Assembly: GCF_030644365.1 (NCBI RefSeq)
Contig: NZ_CP130058.1
Coordinates: 682,001 to 746,000 of the forward strand
From: Schaalia sp. HMT-172
GTDB lineage: Bacteria > Actinomycetota > Actinomycetes > Actinomycetales > Actinomycetaceae
Length of the DNA: 64,000 nt
Reading direction: 5' to 3'
Shown: in pieces, positions 1 through 6,643 of the stretch
Numbering within the stretch: position 1 is the stretch's first letter
Layout: every line of letters begins with the position of its first letter
Made by a program: the position numbers and the translations under genes
Notes under the pieces: generated by a model
Told to the model about the DNA's origin: nothing
Database searches by the model: none
Seen by the model: only the letters and a program-made list of their open reading frames with translations

Positions 1-258
1 AACTCCGGCTGGTTCCACGACATCCGCCACTCGATCCTCGAGGGTGGCTACGATCCGGCCGACGTGTACTACGTCCTGGGCGACTTCGCCGCGTACCGTG
101 AGACCAAGGATCGCATGGCCGCCGATTACCGCGACCAGAAGGCCTGGAATGCTCGCGTGTGGGCGAACATCTCCCGCTCCGGCCGCTTCTCCTCGGACCG
201 CACGATCTCCGACTACGCTCGCGAGGTCTGGAAGATTGAGGGTGAGCCGATCACCTGA
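1..258 (+). CDS. glgP: Glycogen/alpha-glucan phosphorylase, C-terminal end (partial)
   Basis: The reading frame is open from base 1 and stops at 256-258, giving the last 85 residues of a longer protein. The sequence contains YYVLGDFAAYRETKDRMAAD and, near the end, SGRFSSDRTISDYAREVWKI. This is the characteristic C-terminus of family GT35 glycogen phosphorylases, where the last helix carries the S-S-D-R-T-I-x-x-Y motif. The enzyme releases glucose-1-phosphate from glycogen in the cytoplasm. The catalytic pyridoxal-phosphate lysine lies outside the window. A strong hairpin terminator follows directly. Family assignment is from motif recognition; only the tail is visible. Confidence 0.85.
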   Translation, partial: NSGWFHDIRHSILEGGYDPADVYYVLGDFAAYRETKDRMAADYRDQKAWNARVWANISRSGRFSSDRTISDYAREVWKIEGEPIT

Positions 259-273
259 CGCGCTCGCGTAGGG

Positions 274-310
274 GAGGCCCGGAACCGCATGGTTCCGGGC
301 CTCTCTTGTT
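274..310 (+). terminator. Rho-independent terminator after glgP
   Basis: A perfect 13-bp inverted repeat (274-286 with 291-303, GC-rich, 4-base loop) is followed by a T-rich stretch CTTGTTGTTTG. It sits 16 bases after the glgP stop. Confidence 0.85.
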
Positions 311-348
311 GTTTGAGGGCTAGTGCTTGTATCGGTCTGTGAGTCAAC

Positions 349-407
349 TGTATTAGTGGGTTGACACAGTTGCGAGACTGTGTCATTGTATTAGTGTATT
401 AATACAG
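349..407 (+). promoter_or_regulatory. Promoter and palindromic operators of the ytrA-like gene
   Basis: A TTGACA -35 box lies at 361-366. Overlapping it is a perfect 8-bp inverted repeat, GACACAGT (363-370) and ACTGTGTC (377-384), with a 6-base spacer. Just downstream is GTATTAATAC (396-405), a perfect palindrome inside a run of TGTATTA half-sites (also at 350). YtrA-type GntR regulators usually repress their own operon through palindromes of this kind, so autoregulation is likely. The exact -10 is unclear; TTGTAT at 386-391 is one option. Confidence 0.6.
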
Positions 408-428
408 CAAGACAGGAGGGACACATCG

Positions 429-791
429 ATGCGCATCGATGACACCCGCCCCATCTGGATCCAGCTGGCCGACAGCTTCCGCGCCCGCATCACCGACGGC
501 ACGTGGAAGCCCGGCCAAAAGATCCCCTCCGTCCGCGACCTCGCCATCGAGGCCGGCACCAACCCCAACACCGTCCAGCGAGCCCTCGCCGCACTCGACG
601 ACGAAGGACTCACCGTCCCCAAGCGGACGGCCGGACGATTCGTCGCCACCGACGACAGCGCACTACGCGCCCTCCGCCAGGAGGACGCCCGCGCCGCGGC
701 CGACGCCTTCATCCGCGCCTGCCGAGCCCTCGGCGTCGATGTTGAAGGTGCCCACGGCCTCGTCGATGAGCGCTGGAACGCGGACCTGTAA
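429..791 (+). CDS. GntR-family regulator, YtrA subfamily
   Basis: A 120-residue protein. The N-terminal winged helix (about residues 5-75) has the GntR signature: IWIQLADSFRARI, then W-x-P-G-Q-K-I-P-S-V-R-D-L-A, then N-P-N-T-V-Q-R-A. Only about 45 residues follow, too short for a FadR or UTRA effector domain, which defines the YtrA subfamily. Such proteins repress neighbouring ABC transporters, often those linked to envelope stress or antimicrobials. The next two genes are exactly an ATPase and a permease. A strong RBS (AGGAGGG, 414-420) precedes ATG 429, and palindromes overlap the promoter. The inducer is unknown. Confidence 0.88.
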   Translation: MRIDDTRPIWIQLADSFRARITDGTWKPGQKIPSVRDLAIEAGTNPNTVQRALAALDDEGLTVPKRTAGRFVATDDSALRALRQEDARAAADAFIRACRALGVDVEGAHGLVDERWNADL

Positions 792-810
792 CCCAGGAGG
801 ACACACTCTC

Positions 811-1539
811 ATGACCACCCAACCCACAGGAGTGAGCGCGGCTGGCCCCGGCCTCGTCGAGGTCGTCGGCCTGACGAAGAGCTACCGAGCGACCCCCGCC
901 CTGCGCGACTACAGCCTGAGCCTGGAGGCCGGGCACATCGTCGGCCTCATGGGCCCCAACGGCTGCGGTAAAACGACGCTGCTCAAGATTCTCGCCGGCG
1001 TCCTCTCCGACTACGAGGGCACCGTCACTATCGACGGGCACGCGCCCGGCGTCGCCACCAAGGAGATCGTCTCCTACCTGCCCGACGCCGACTACCTCAA
1101 CCCTGAGTGGACGGCTGCGGACGCGATCCGCATCTACTCCACCTTCTTTAGCGACTTCGACGCCGACAAAGCCGCCTCGATGGTCGACTTCTTCGGACTG
1201 CCCACCGACCGCCGCCTCGGCGAGATGAGCAAGGGCATGGGGGAGAAGCTCCAGATCAGCCTCGTCATGTCCAGGCGCGCCCGCGTGTTCCTCCTCGACG
1301 AGCCCATCAGCGGCGTCGACCCTGCCACGCGCGACGTGATCCTCGAGGGCATCCTGCGCGAGTTCGACCCCGCGTCGCTGCTCATCATGTCCACCCACCT
1401 CATCTCCGACATCGAACACTTCGTCGACTACGCGCTCTTCATGAAGGACGGGCAGGTCTTCCTGCGCGGCGATGCCGACGACCTGCGCGCCTCCCACGGC
1501 GATTCCCTCGACGCCATCTTCCGGAAGGAGTACCGCTGA
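811..1539 (+). CDS. ABC transporter ATP-binding protein (exporter type)
   Basis: A 242-residue cytoplasmic ATPase. Walker A is GPNGCGKT (48-55), the signature is a degenerate MSKGM (139-143), Walker B is RVFLLDEP (158-165) and the switch histidine is in MSTHL (H196). It lacks any fused membrane domain and pairs with the permease that follows through a 1-base stop/start overlap. ATG 811 is chosen because AGGAGG (795-800) precedes it at a workable distance; longer in-frame ORFs upstream only overlap the regulator. The set of YtrA regulator, ATPase and permease resembles bacitracin- or lantibiotic-type efflux systems, but the substrate cannot be read from sequence. Confidence 0.88.
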   Translation: MTTQPTGVSAAGPGLVEVVGLTKSYRATPALRDYSLSLEAGHIVGLMGPNGCGKTTLLKILAGVLSDYEGTVTIDGHAPGVATKEIVSYLPDADYLNPEWTAADAIRIYSTFFSDFDADKAASMVDFFGLPTDRRLGEMSKGMGEKLQISLVMSRRARVFLLDEPISGVDPATRDVILEGILREFDPASLLIMSTHLISDIEHFVDYALFMKDGQVFLRGDADDLRASHGDSLDAIFRKEYR

Positions 1540-2351
1540 TGTTCACCAAGCTGCTTGCCTACGAGATCCGCTCGCGTTTCCGCACGGACGCTCGCTCCTT
1601 CGGGGCGTTCATCGTTGTGATCGCGGTTGCCGCGGGAATCGTCGCCGCGGGGCTGCCGGGGATCAGCGGCTCCACCGCTGTCCTCGCCTACGCCCTGTGT
1701 GCGCTCACGCCGGTCGCCTGCGCGATCGCGGCAATGGCCGACTACTGGAAGACCCTCTACGGGCAGCGCGGTTACTTCACGATGAGCCTGCCGATCTCCG
1801 GAAAGGTCATCTTCTGGGCGAAGAACACTCGCGTCATGATTGAGTGCCTTCTGGCCCTCGCCCTGGCCGTCGGCGGAATCCTTGCCGTCGCGTCGGCGGC
1901 CGCGTGGAGCGACGGCATCAGCCTCGCCGAGTACACGGCCGGACCGCGTTCCGTCGTGGCCGGAATGCCCACCTTCACCGTGGCCCTCATGATCGCCGCG
2001 CAGCTCATCCTTGCGATGTCCTGGATCGTACAGGGCTGCGCTGTCATGTCGATTGGCGCCCAGGGGCGTTTCAATCACCTCGGCTTCGGAGCCCCCATTA
2101 TCGGTTTCGTGCTGGTGTACGTCGTCAACCAGGTGCTTTCCACGGTTGGCACGTTCTTCCTTCCGCTGTCCGTCACGACCGACGGCCACTTCTCCACCGA
2201 GATCATGTGGACCTCGTACCTGGCGACGATGGGAACCGACGGCCACCCGAACGTCATCGGCATCGGCTCCTATGTCCTCGTGCCCCTCTTCGCCCTGATC
2301 CTGGGCCTGTGGGCCTCCCGCTCGATCGAGAAGCACACGTCCCTGCGCTGA
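1539..2351 (+). CDS. ABC transporter permease (ABC-2-like)
   Basis: A 270-residue membrane protein. About six hydrophobic segments are visible: near residues 22-50, 52-70, 100-125, 145-170, 180-205 and 245-262. There is a basic cytoplasmic start (MFTKLLAYEIRSRFRTD) and a basic end after the last segment. The start ATG overlaps the stop of the ATPase gene by one base, so the two are translationally coupled and form one exporter. No motif identifies the substrate. It is the last gene of the ytrA-like operon; a hairpin follows at 2373-2418. Confidence 0.8.
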   Translation: MFTKLLAYEIRSRFRTDARSFGAFIVVIAVAAGIVAAGLPGISGSTAVLAYALCALTPVACAIAAMADYWKTLYGQRGYFTMSLPISGKVIFWAKNTRVMIECLLALALAVGGILAVASAAAWSDGISLAEYTAGPRSVVAGMPTFTVALMIAAQLILAMSWIVQGCAVMSIGAQGRFNHLGFGAPIIGFVLVYVVNQVLSTVGTFFLPLSVTTDGHFSTEIMWTSYLATMGTDGHPNVIGIGSYVLVPLFALILGLWASRSIEKHTSLR

Positions 2352-2372
2352 CGGCGTGATGCGCTGAGTGGC

Positions 2373-2418
2373 AGTCGGCGGTGGGATAGGGTTGTTGCAT
2401 CCGATCCCGCCGCCGACT
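2373..2418 (+). terminator. Hairpin between the ABC operon and the AlbA_2 gene
   Basis: A 15-bp inverted repeat with one G-T pair (2373-2387 with 2404-2418) and a 16-base loop is followed by CGTTGTGTG. It starts 22 bases after the permease stop and probably ends that operon. The U-tract is weak. Confidence 0.6.
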
Positions 2419-2437
2419 CGTTGTGTGAGGAGCGCAG

Positions 2438-3442
2438 ATGACAGCCGAGGGACCCCGCTTCGGGGCCACACCCCAGAACCCCGACCTGCTGCGGTGGATC
2501 GGCATTCAGGTCCTCCTTCTCGTCATCGCCTGGGTGATCGGCATGGTCGTGCGGCGCCTCCTGGCCTCGCGCATGACGATGTCCACGGCCTCGGCGACCC
2601 TCACCGGCCTGGGTGGCCTGTGGGGCGGCCTCCTGGTCGCAGGCTGGATCTTCTCCTCCTCCGACATGTGGCGCCCCGCGATGATCGGCGTGGCCGCGCT
2701 CGTGGCCCTCGTCGTGGTCGTCATCGTCTCCCTGATTGTCGCGTACCTGCATCCGCGCCCCGGCCTCGACCCCATCGCCGAGGTCGCCACACGCGGCGAA
2801 TCCGACTCCCTCGAATTCAAGTCGAGCGCCCGCTGGAACATGCGCGCCGGCAAGCGTGACGACGCCATGGAAACCGTCATCGCCAAGACGGTCGCCGCGT
2901 TCATGAACTCCGGCGGCGGCACCCTCCTCATCGGCGTGGACGACGACGGGCTCCTCATCGGGCTGGGCCCCGACTACGCGACCCTCAAGACCCCGGACGC
3001 CGACCGCTTCGAGCTGTGGATCCGCGACCTGTGGGGCCAGCGCCTGGGGACCAACGCGGCTGCGCTGCCCCTCCTCGACTTCGCCGAGGCCACGGATCCC
3101 CAGGAGGGGTACGAGCGCCAGGAGGTGTGCCGGGTGACGATCCCGCCGTCCACGCGCCCCGTGTACCTGAAGGGCCCCAAGGGCAAGGGCGAGGCCGAGC
3201 TGTGGGTGCGCGTCGGCAACTCGACGCGGCGCCTCGACGTGACCGATGCCGTGCAGTACGTGGCGATGCGCTGGCCCGAATCCGTGCGCGTCTCGCCGCT
3301 GACCCGCATCCGCCTGTTCCTCACCATGAGCCGCCACCGCGACACCCCCACCCGCCTGCCGCGCGTCGTCGAACGGACGCTCACCGAACGCCTCTTCAGT
3401 GAGCGGGCGCGGCACGGTGGTGGGGCGTCTGGCGGGGTGTGA
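2438..3442 (+). CDS. Membrane-anchored AlbA_2 (Schlafen-type) domain protein
   Basis: A 334-residue protein. Three hydrophobic segments (about 20-40, 55-72 and 82-104) precede a cytoplasmic domain. That domain begins with ESDSLEFKSS (121-130) and contains NSGGGTLLIGVDDDG (157-171), both hallmarks of the AlbA_2 / divergent AAA-4 putative DNA- or nucleotide-binding fold. The ending is basic (R/H-rich). AlbA_2 proteins are usually soluble regulators or parts of defence systems; a membrane tether on the N-terminus is less usual. RBS GAGGAG (2427-2432) sets ATG 2438. It appears to be a single-gene unit. The function is unknown; the fold assignment is by motif. Confidence 0.75.
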   Translation: MTAEGPRFGATPQNPDLLRWIGIQVLLLVIAWVIGMVVRRLLASRMTMSTASATLTGLGGLWGGLLVAGWIFSSSDMWRPAMIGVAALVALVVVVIVSLIVAYLHPRPGLDPIAEVATRGESDSLEFKSSARWNMRAGKRDDAMETVIAKTVAAFMNSGGGTLLIGVDDDGLLIGLGPDYATLKTPDADRFELWIRDLWGQRLGTNAAALPLLDFAEATDPQEGYERQEVCRVTIPPSTRPVYLKGPKGKGEAELWVRVGNSTRRLDVTDAVQYVAMRWPESVRVSPLTRIRLFLTMSRHRDTPTRLPRVVERTLTERLFSERARHGGGASGGV

Positions 3443-4001
3443 GCCGGAGCGGTTCTGCGCTGCAGGACGGAGCACCAGGCATTTGAGGTTGCCGATGGAA
3501 CAATGCAGTCGCGCGGGGGCTTGTTGCTCAGTGGCGTAGCGCTGTCGGCTGCGGCTCGGTTGGGGCTCGTTGGAGCAGCAAGAACTAGTGTTTCCTCAAT
3601 TGGGCTTGTTGTGGGAGGTGGTGCGCCCGATCCGTAGGCATTACACCTCGTGGAGCCTGTCAATTTTTCTGTGTATGGGGGTTAGAGGTAGGGGGTGATT
3701 CGGTCGGGGTAGGCGGTGGTGAGTTGGGCGCCACATCCCCAACGGAACCAGTATCGCCAGACACGGTGACTGTGCAGCGTGCTGGTCGTCCAACCGCAGG
3801 TGTGATCGCCGGGGGTGAGCAAACCCGGCCATGTAGCACGTGAATTTCTGCGTGGAACCAACGCAATCGAACCGTGCGACCCTCGCCAACTTCATGAGGC
3901 CGCGTATTCCTGGGAGCCCGCTGAGAGAATGCCAAACGATAGACAGGGACAGCGGCGTGCAACTGGTTTACGCTGAAAGCAGCCCCAGAAAGGAGCCGCT
4001 G
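3443..4001. other. Intergenic region with a partial copy of the hairpin-repeat family
   Basis: This stretch holds no convincing intact gene. Positions 3602-3650 match the start of the 83-bp repeat found at 5726 and 6101 (TTGTGGGAGG, then GTAGGCATTACACC) but the copy is incomplete. A possible coding remnant lies on the minus strand at 3682-3831. The RBS of the malic-enzyme gene (AAAGGAG) is at the right end. Confidence 0.5.
3682..3831 (-). pseudogene. Possible C-terminal coding remnant, unidentified
   Basis: On the minus strand one frame reads a protein-like segment rich in aromatic and polar residues, including HSHRVWRYWFRWGCG and AYPDRITPYL, ending at a stop (3682-3684). No plausible start or upstream domain is visible, so at most this is the tail of a broken gene. 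I do not recognise the family with certainty. It could also be chance translation of GC-rich DNA. Confidence 0.25.
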
Positions 4002-5651
4002 ATGCCAGCAAAACCCCAGATCATTGCCGATCCTCAGACCAACCGTGGAACCGCCTTCACCATCGACGAGCGCAAGCGCTTCGGGCTGATGGGTCGTCTT
4101 CCCGCAGCTGTCGAAACGCTCGAACAACAGGCCGCACGCGCCTACAAGCAGGTGTGTCGACTCGACGACGACCTCGACAAGTACATCTACCTCGAACAGC
4201 TGCACGACCGCAACGAGACGCTCTACTACAAGGTCATCATCGACCACATCGCCGAACTCCTACCCGTCATCTACGATCCGACGATCGGCGAGGCCATCAA
4301 GAAATGGTCCGCAGACTACCGCCGCTCGCGCGCCATCTACCTGTCCGTCGATCGAGTCGAGGATGTGCGGCCCACGTTTGAAGGCCTCGGCCTCGGCCCC
4401 GATGACGTTGATCTTCTGGTCGTCTCCGATGCCGAACAGATTCTCGGCATCGGCGACTGGGGTGTGAACGGCACCGACATCTCCGTCGGCAAGCTCGCCG
4501 TCTACACGGCCGCAGCCGGTATTGACCCCTCGCGCGTCATCGCGGTCAACCTCGACGTCGGCACCGACAACGAGGAGCTGCTCAACGACCCCGATTACCT
4601 CGGCAACCGCCATGGTCGTGTGCGCGGAGAACGTTACGACGCCCTCGTCAATGAGTACTTGAGTGTTGCATCCGAGCTCTACCCGCACGCGCTCCTGCAT
4701 TTCGAGGACTTCGGCGCTTCGAACGCGCGCCGCATCCTCGTCAACAACCGGGATAAGTACCGCATCTTCAACGACGACATGCAGGGCACCGGAGCGATCG
4801 TCATCTCCGCTGTCATCGCGGGCATGAAGACCAACGGCACGACCTTCGCGGACCAGCGCCTCCTTGTTTACGGCGCGGGGACTGCGGGAACCGGCATGGC
4901 CGATCAGATCCATGCGGGCATGGTGCGCGCGGGACTGACCCCCGAGCAGGCGAAGGACCGCATCTGGCTGATCGACCGCGCCGGACTGGTGACCGATGAC
5001 ATGGAGGGGCTGCCCGATTACCAGGCGGCCTACGCGCGCAGCGCCTCCGAGGTCGCCGACTGGGAGCGCAAGGACGGTGCGATCGGGCTACTGGAGACCG
5101 TTCGCCGCATCCACCCGACGATCCTGATCGGAACGTCGACGGACCACGGTGCCTTCACGCAGGATGTCATCGAGGCGCTGAGCGACGGGTGTGAGCGGCC
5201 CATCGTCCTACCCCTGTCGAATCCGACGGAGAAAATCGAGGCCATGCCACAGGACATCATCGCCTGGTCCAAGGGACGCGCGCTGGTGGCCACGGGCATT
5301 CCGATCCTGCCCTTCGACTACGAGGGGACGACCTTCCACATCGGGCAGGGAAACAACTCGTTGCTGTACCCGGGCCTGGGGCTGGGAACGATCGTGTCCG
5401 GTGCCCCTCGCGTGACTGATGCGATGATTCTGGCCGCCGCCGAGGCCGTGGCCAGTCAGGTGACATCGCACGAGCTGGGTGCGTCCCTCCTGCCGCCGGT
5501 GGACCACTTGCGTGCGTCGTCGGCGACTGTCGCGGTTGCCGTCGTCCGTCAGGCTATCGCAGATGGCCAGTGCGACATGGATCCGGGTGATGTCGTCGAG
5601 GCCGTTCGCCGCGCCATGTGGCAGCCGGTCTACCAGGACCTGGAGAGCTGA
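4002..5651 (+). CDS. maeA: NAD-dependent malic enzyme
   Basis: A 549-residue cytoplasmic enzyme that oxidatively decarboxylates malate to pyruvate; the malolactic enzymes are close relatives. Visible signatures are YDPTIGEA (91-98), the VSDAEQILGIGDWG block (141-154), metal-binding FEDF (234-237), NDDMQGTG (257-264) and the dinucleotide-binding GAGTAG (291-296). The length fits the large 540-600-residue class. ATG 4002 is chosen over the open frame extending to 3840 because AAAGGAG lies just upstream and homologues begin near this point. Malic versus malolactic activity cannot be separated by eye. A terminator follows. Confidence 0.9.
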   Translation: MPAKPQIIADPQTNRGTAFTIDERKRFGLMGRLPAAVETLEQQAARAYKQVCRLDDDLDKYIYLEQLHDRNETLYYKVIIDHIAELLPVIYDPTIGEAIKKWSADYRRSRAIYLSVDRVEDVRPTFEGLGLGPDDVDLLVVSDAEQILGIGDWGVNGTDISVGKLAVYTAAAGIDPSRVIAVNLDVGTDNEELLNDPDYLGNRHGRVRGERYDALVNEYLSVASELYPHALLHFEDFGASNARRILVNNRDKYRIFNDDMQGTGAIVISAVIAGMKTNGTTFADQRLLVYGAGTAGTGMADQIHAGMVRAGLTPEQAKDRIWLIDRAGLVTDDMEGLPDYQAAYARSASEVADWERKDGAIGLLETVRRIHPTILIGTSTDHGAFTQDVIEALSDGCERPIVLPLSNPTEKIEAMPQDIIAWSKGRALVATGIPILPFDYEGTTFHIGQGNNSLLYPGLGLGTIVSGAPRVTDAMILAAAEAVASQVTSHELGASLLPPVDHLRASSATVAVAVVRQAIADGQCDMDPGDVVEAVRRAMWQPVYQDLES

Positions 5652-5664
5652 ATTGTGAGAGCAA

Positions 5665-5705
5665 GGCCGCGCCGGTTCCCGTGGGGCAGCCGGCGCGGCT
5701 TCTTG
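5665..5705 (+). terminator. Terminator after the malic-enzyme gene
   Basis: A perfect 10-bp GC stem (5666-5675 with 5690-5699) is followed by CTTCTTG. It sits 14 bases after the stop codon. Confidence 0.75.
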
Positions 5706-5725
5706 TGAGACGGAACGTATTCGCG

Positions 5726-5808
5726 GTTGTGCTTGTTGTGGGAGGCGGTGCACCCGATCTGTAGGCATTGCACCCCTTCTGATCGGGTGCATCGCGACGT
5801 AACGGGTG
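5726..5808. repeat. 83-bp hairpin repeat, copy 1
   Basis: This copy matches 6101-6183 at 80 of 83 positions. Inside it GCACCCGATC (5750-5759) pairs with GATCGGGTGC (5781-5790), giving a 10-bp stem around a 21-base loop. The copy ends in ACGTAACGGGTG. Confidence 0.8.
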
Positions 5809-5914
5809 TAGCGCCTGTCGTTCGGAGCCGGGCGAGCATGTCGAATCTGTGTCGCAGCGTCCGAGGCGGACGCTTGGGGTCTGCGGGGACGAATTGCCCG
5901 CGGTTGGGCTTGTT

Positions 5915-5939
5915 GCTAAGTGGTGTTACACCACTTAGC
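5915..5939. repeat. Perfect 11-bp hairpin
   Basis: GCTAAGTGGTG (5915-5925) and CACCACTTAGC (5929-5939) form a perfect stem with a 3-base loop. No T-tract follows, so a terminator role is doubtful. Confidence 0.75.
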
Positions 5940-6100
5940 GGGGTATTACACCAGCTCGGAGGTGGTGTAATGCTCCCTAACTGGTGTAATGCTCCCTAAA
6001 TGGTGCAGTGCCTCTCGTGCGGAGCCGGGGCGAGCGTTTCGAGGCTGTGTCCTAGCGTCCTAGGTAGCCGGTTGGGGTCTGTCGGAAGGAAAAGCCCGCA

Positions 6101-6183
6101 GTTGTGCTTGTTGTGGGAGGCGGTGCACCCGATCCGTAGGCATTACACCCCTTCTGATCGGGTGCATCGCAACGTAACGGGTG
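6101..6183. repeat. 83-bp hairpin repeat, copy 2
   Basis: This is the second copy of the element at 5726, with three substitutions and the stem conserved (6125-6134 with 6156-6165). It runs into the short tandem array at 6165-6222. Confidence 0.8.
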
Positions 6184-6222
6184 CAGCGCGACGTAACGGG
6201 TGCAGCGCGACGTAACGGGTGC
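6165..6222. repeat. 18-bp tandem array
   Basis: Three tandem units of the pattern CGACGTAACGGGTGCAGC (period 18) occur here, the first with A for G. There are no spacers, so it is not a CRISPR array. Confidence 0.7.
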
Positions 6223-6321
6223 AACGCTGCGTGAGCTGGGCTTGTAGAACGCGGGCAGGGGATGTGATTGACCGCCAGATCCGCGTTAAAGCTCGTTACC
6301 GATGGGGTGTTGCACCCGATC

Positions 6322-6360
6322 GGGAAGATTCAACCCCTTCTGATTGGGTTGAATCTTCCC
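6322..6360. repeat. Perfect 15-bp hairpin
   Basis: GGGAAGATTCAACCC (6322-6336) pairs with GGGTTGAATCTTCCC (6346-6360) around a 9-base loop. Two further degenerate GGTTGAA units follow at 6365-6395. Confidence 0.8.
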
Positions 6361-6643
6361 TAACGGGTTGAACGTTCCCGATCAGGTTGAATCCTGCGGC
6401 CCAAACATGCGAAAAGAGTAGCTGGCCTACAACGAGGCTGACGACACCCGCGTACCTGCGGCCCCGATGTGCCACCAGAGCAGTGCGGTCAGTTGGTGGG
6501 CTGCATGTGCGCGGCCAGCAGTGACATTGGTGCTAGTAAAACGCTGCAATCATGCTTCTTCGCTTCGCCCTAAACAGGGGAGGGGCCCAAGCCTCGCGGC
6601 GCGGACCCCTCCTCGTGTCGTATCAACGCGGCGCGCTAGCGCC

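Larger units (their letters stand above)
5652..6643. other. Convergent intergenic region packed with hairpins and repeats
   Basis: About 990 bases separate two convergent genes. I see no credible coding sequence; the small plus-strand frames here are low-complexity and lack RBSs. The region contains two copies of an 83-bp element, a second repeated block (about 5820-5885 and 6018-6082, both ending GGTTGGGGTCTG or CTTGGGGTCTG), a short 18-bp tandem array and several perfect hairpins, listed separately. The recurrent cores are GGTGCA, GGTGTAATGCTCCCTAA and GGGTTGAA. Confidence 0.6.

Noticed and set aside
2270-3475. 401-codon minus-strand frame opposite the AlbA_2 gene
   Set aside because: It is low-complexity H/R/G/D-rich sequence with no RBS or domain; the plus-strand gene has clear membrane segments and motifs.
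5727-6215. Two short plus-strand frames in the repeat region
   Set aside because: They translate the hairpin repeats themselves, lack RBSs and show no protein-like pattern.
6165-6222. Possible CRISPR array
   Set aside because: The 18-bp units are directly adjacent with no spacers, and no cas genes are in the window.
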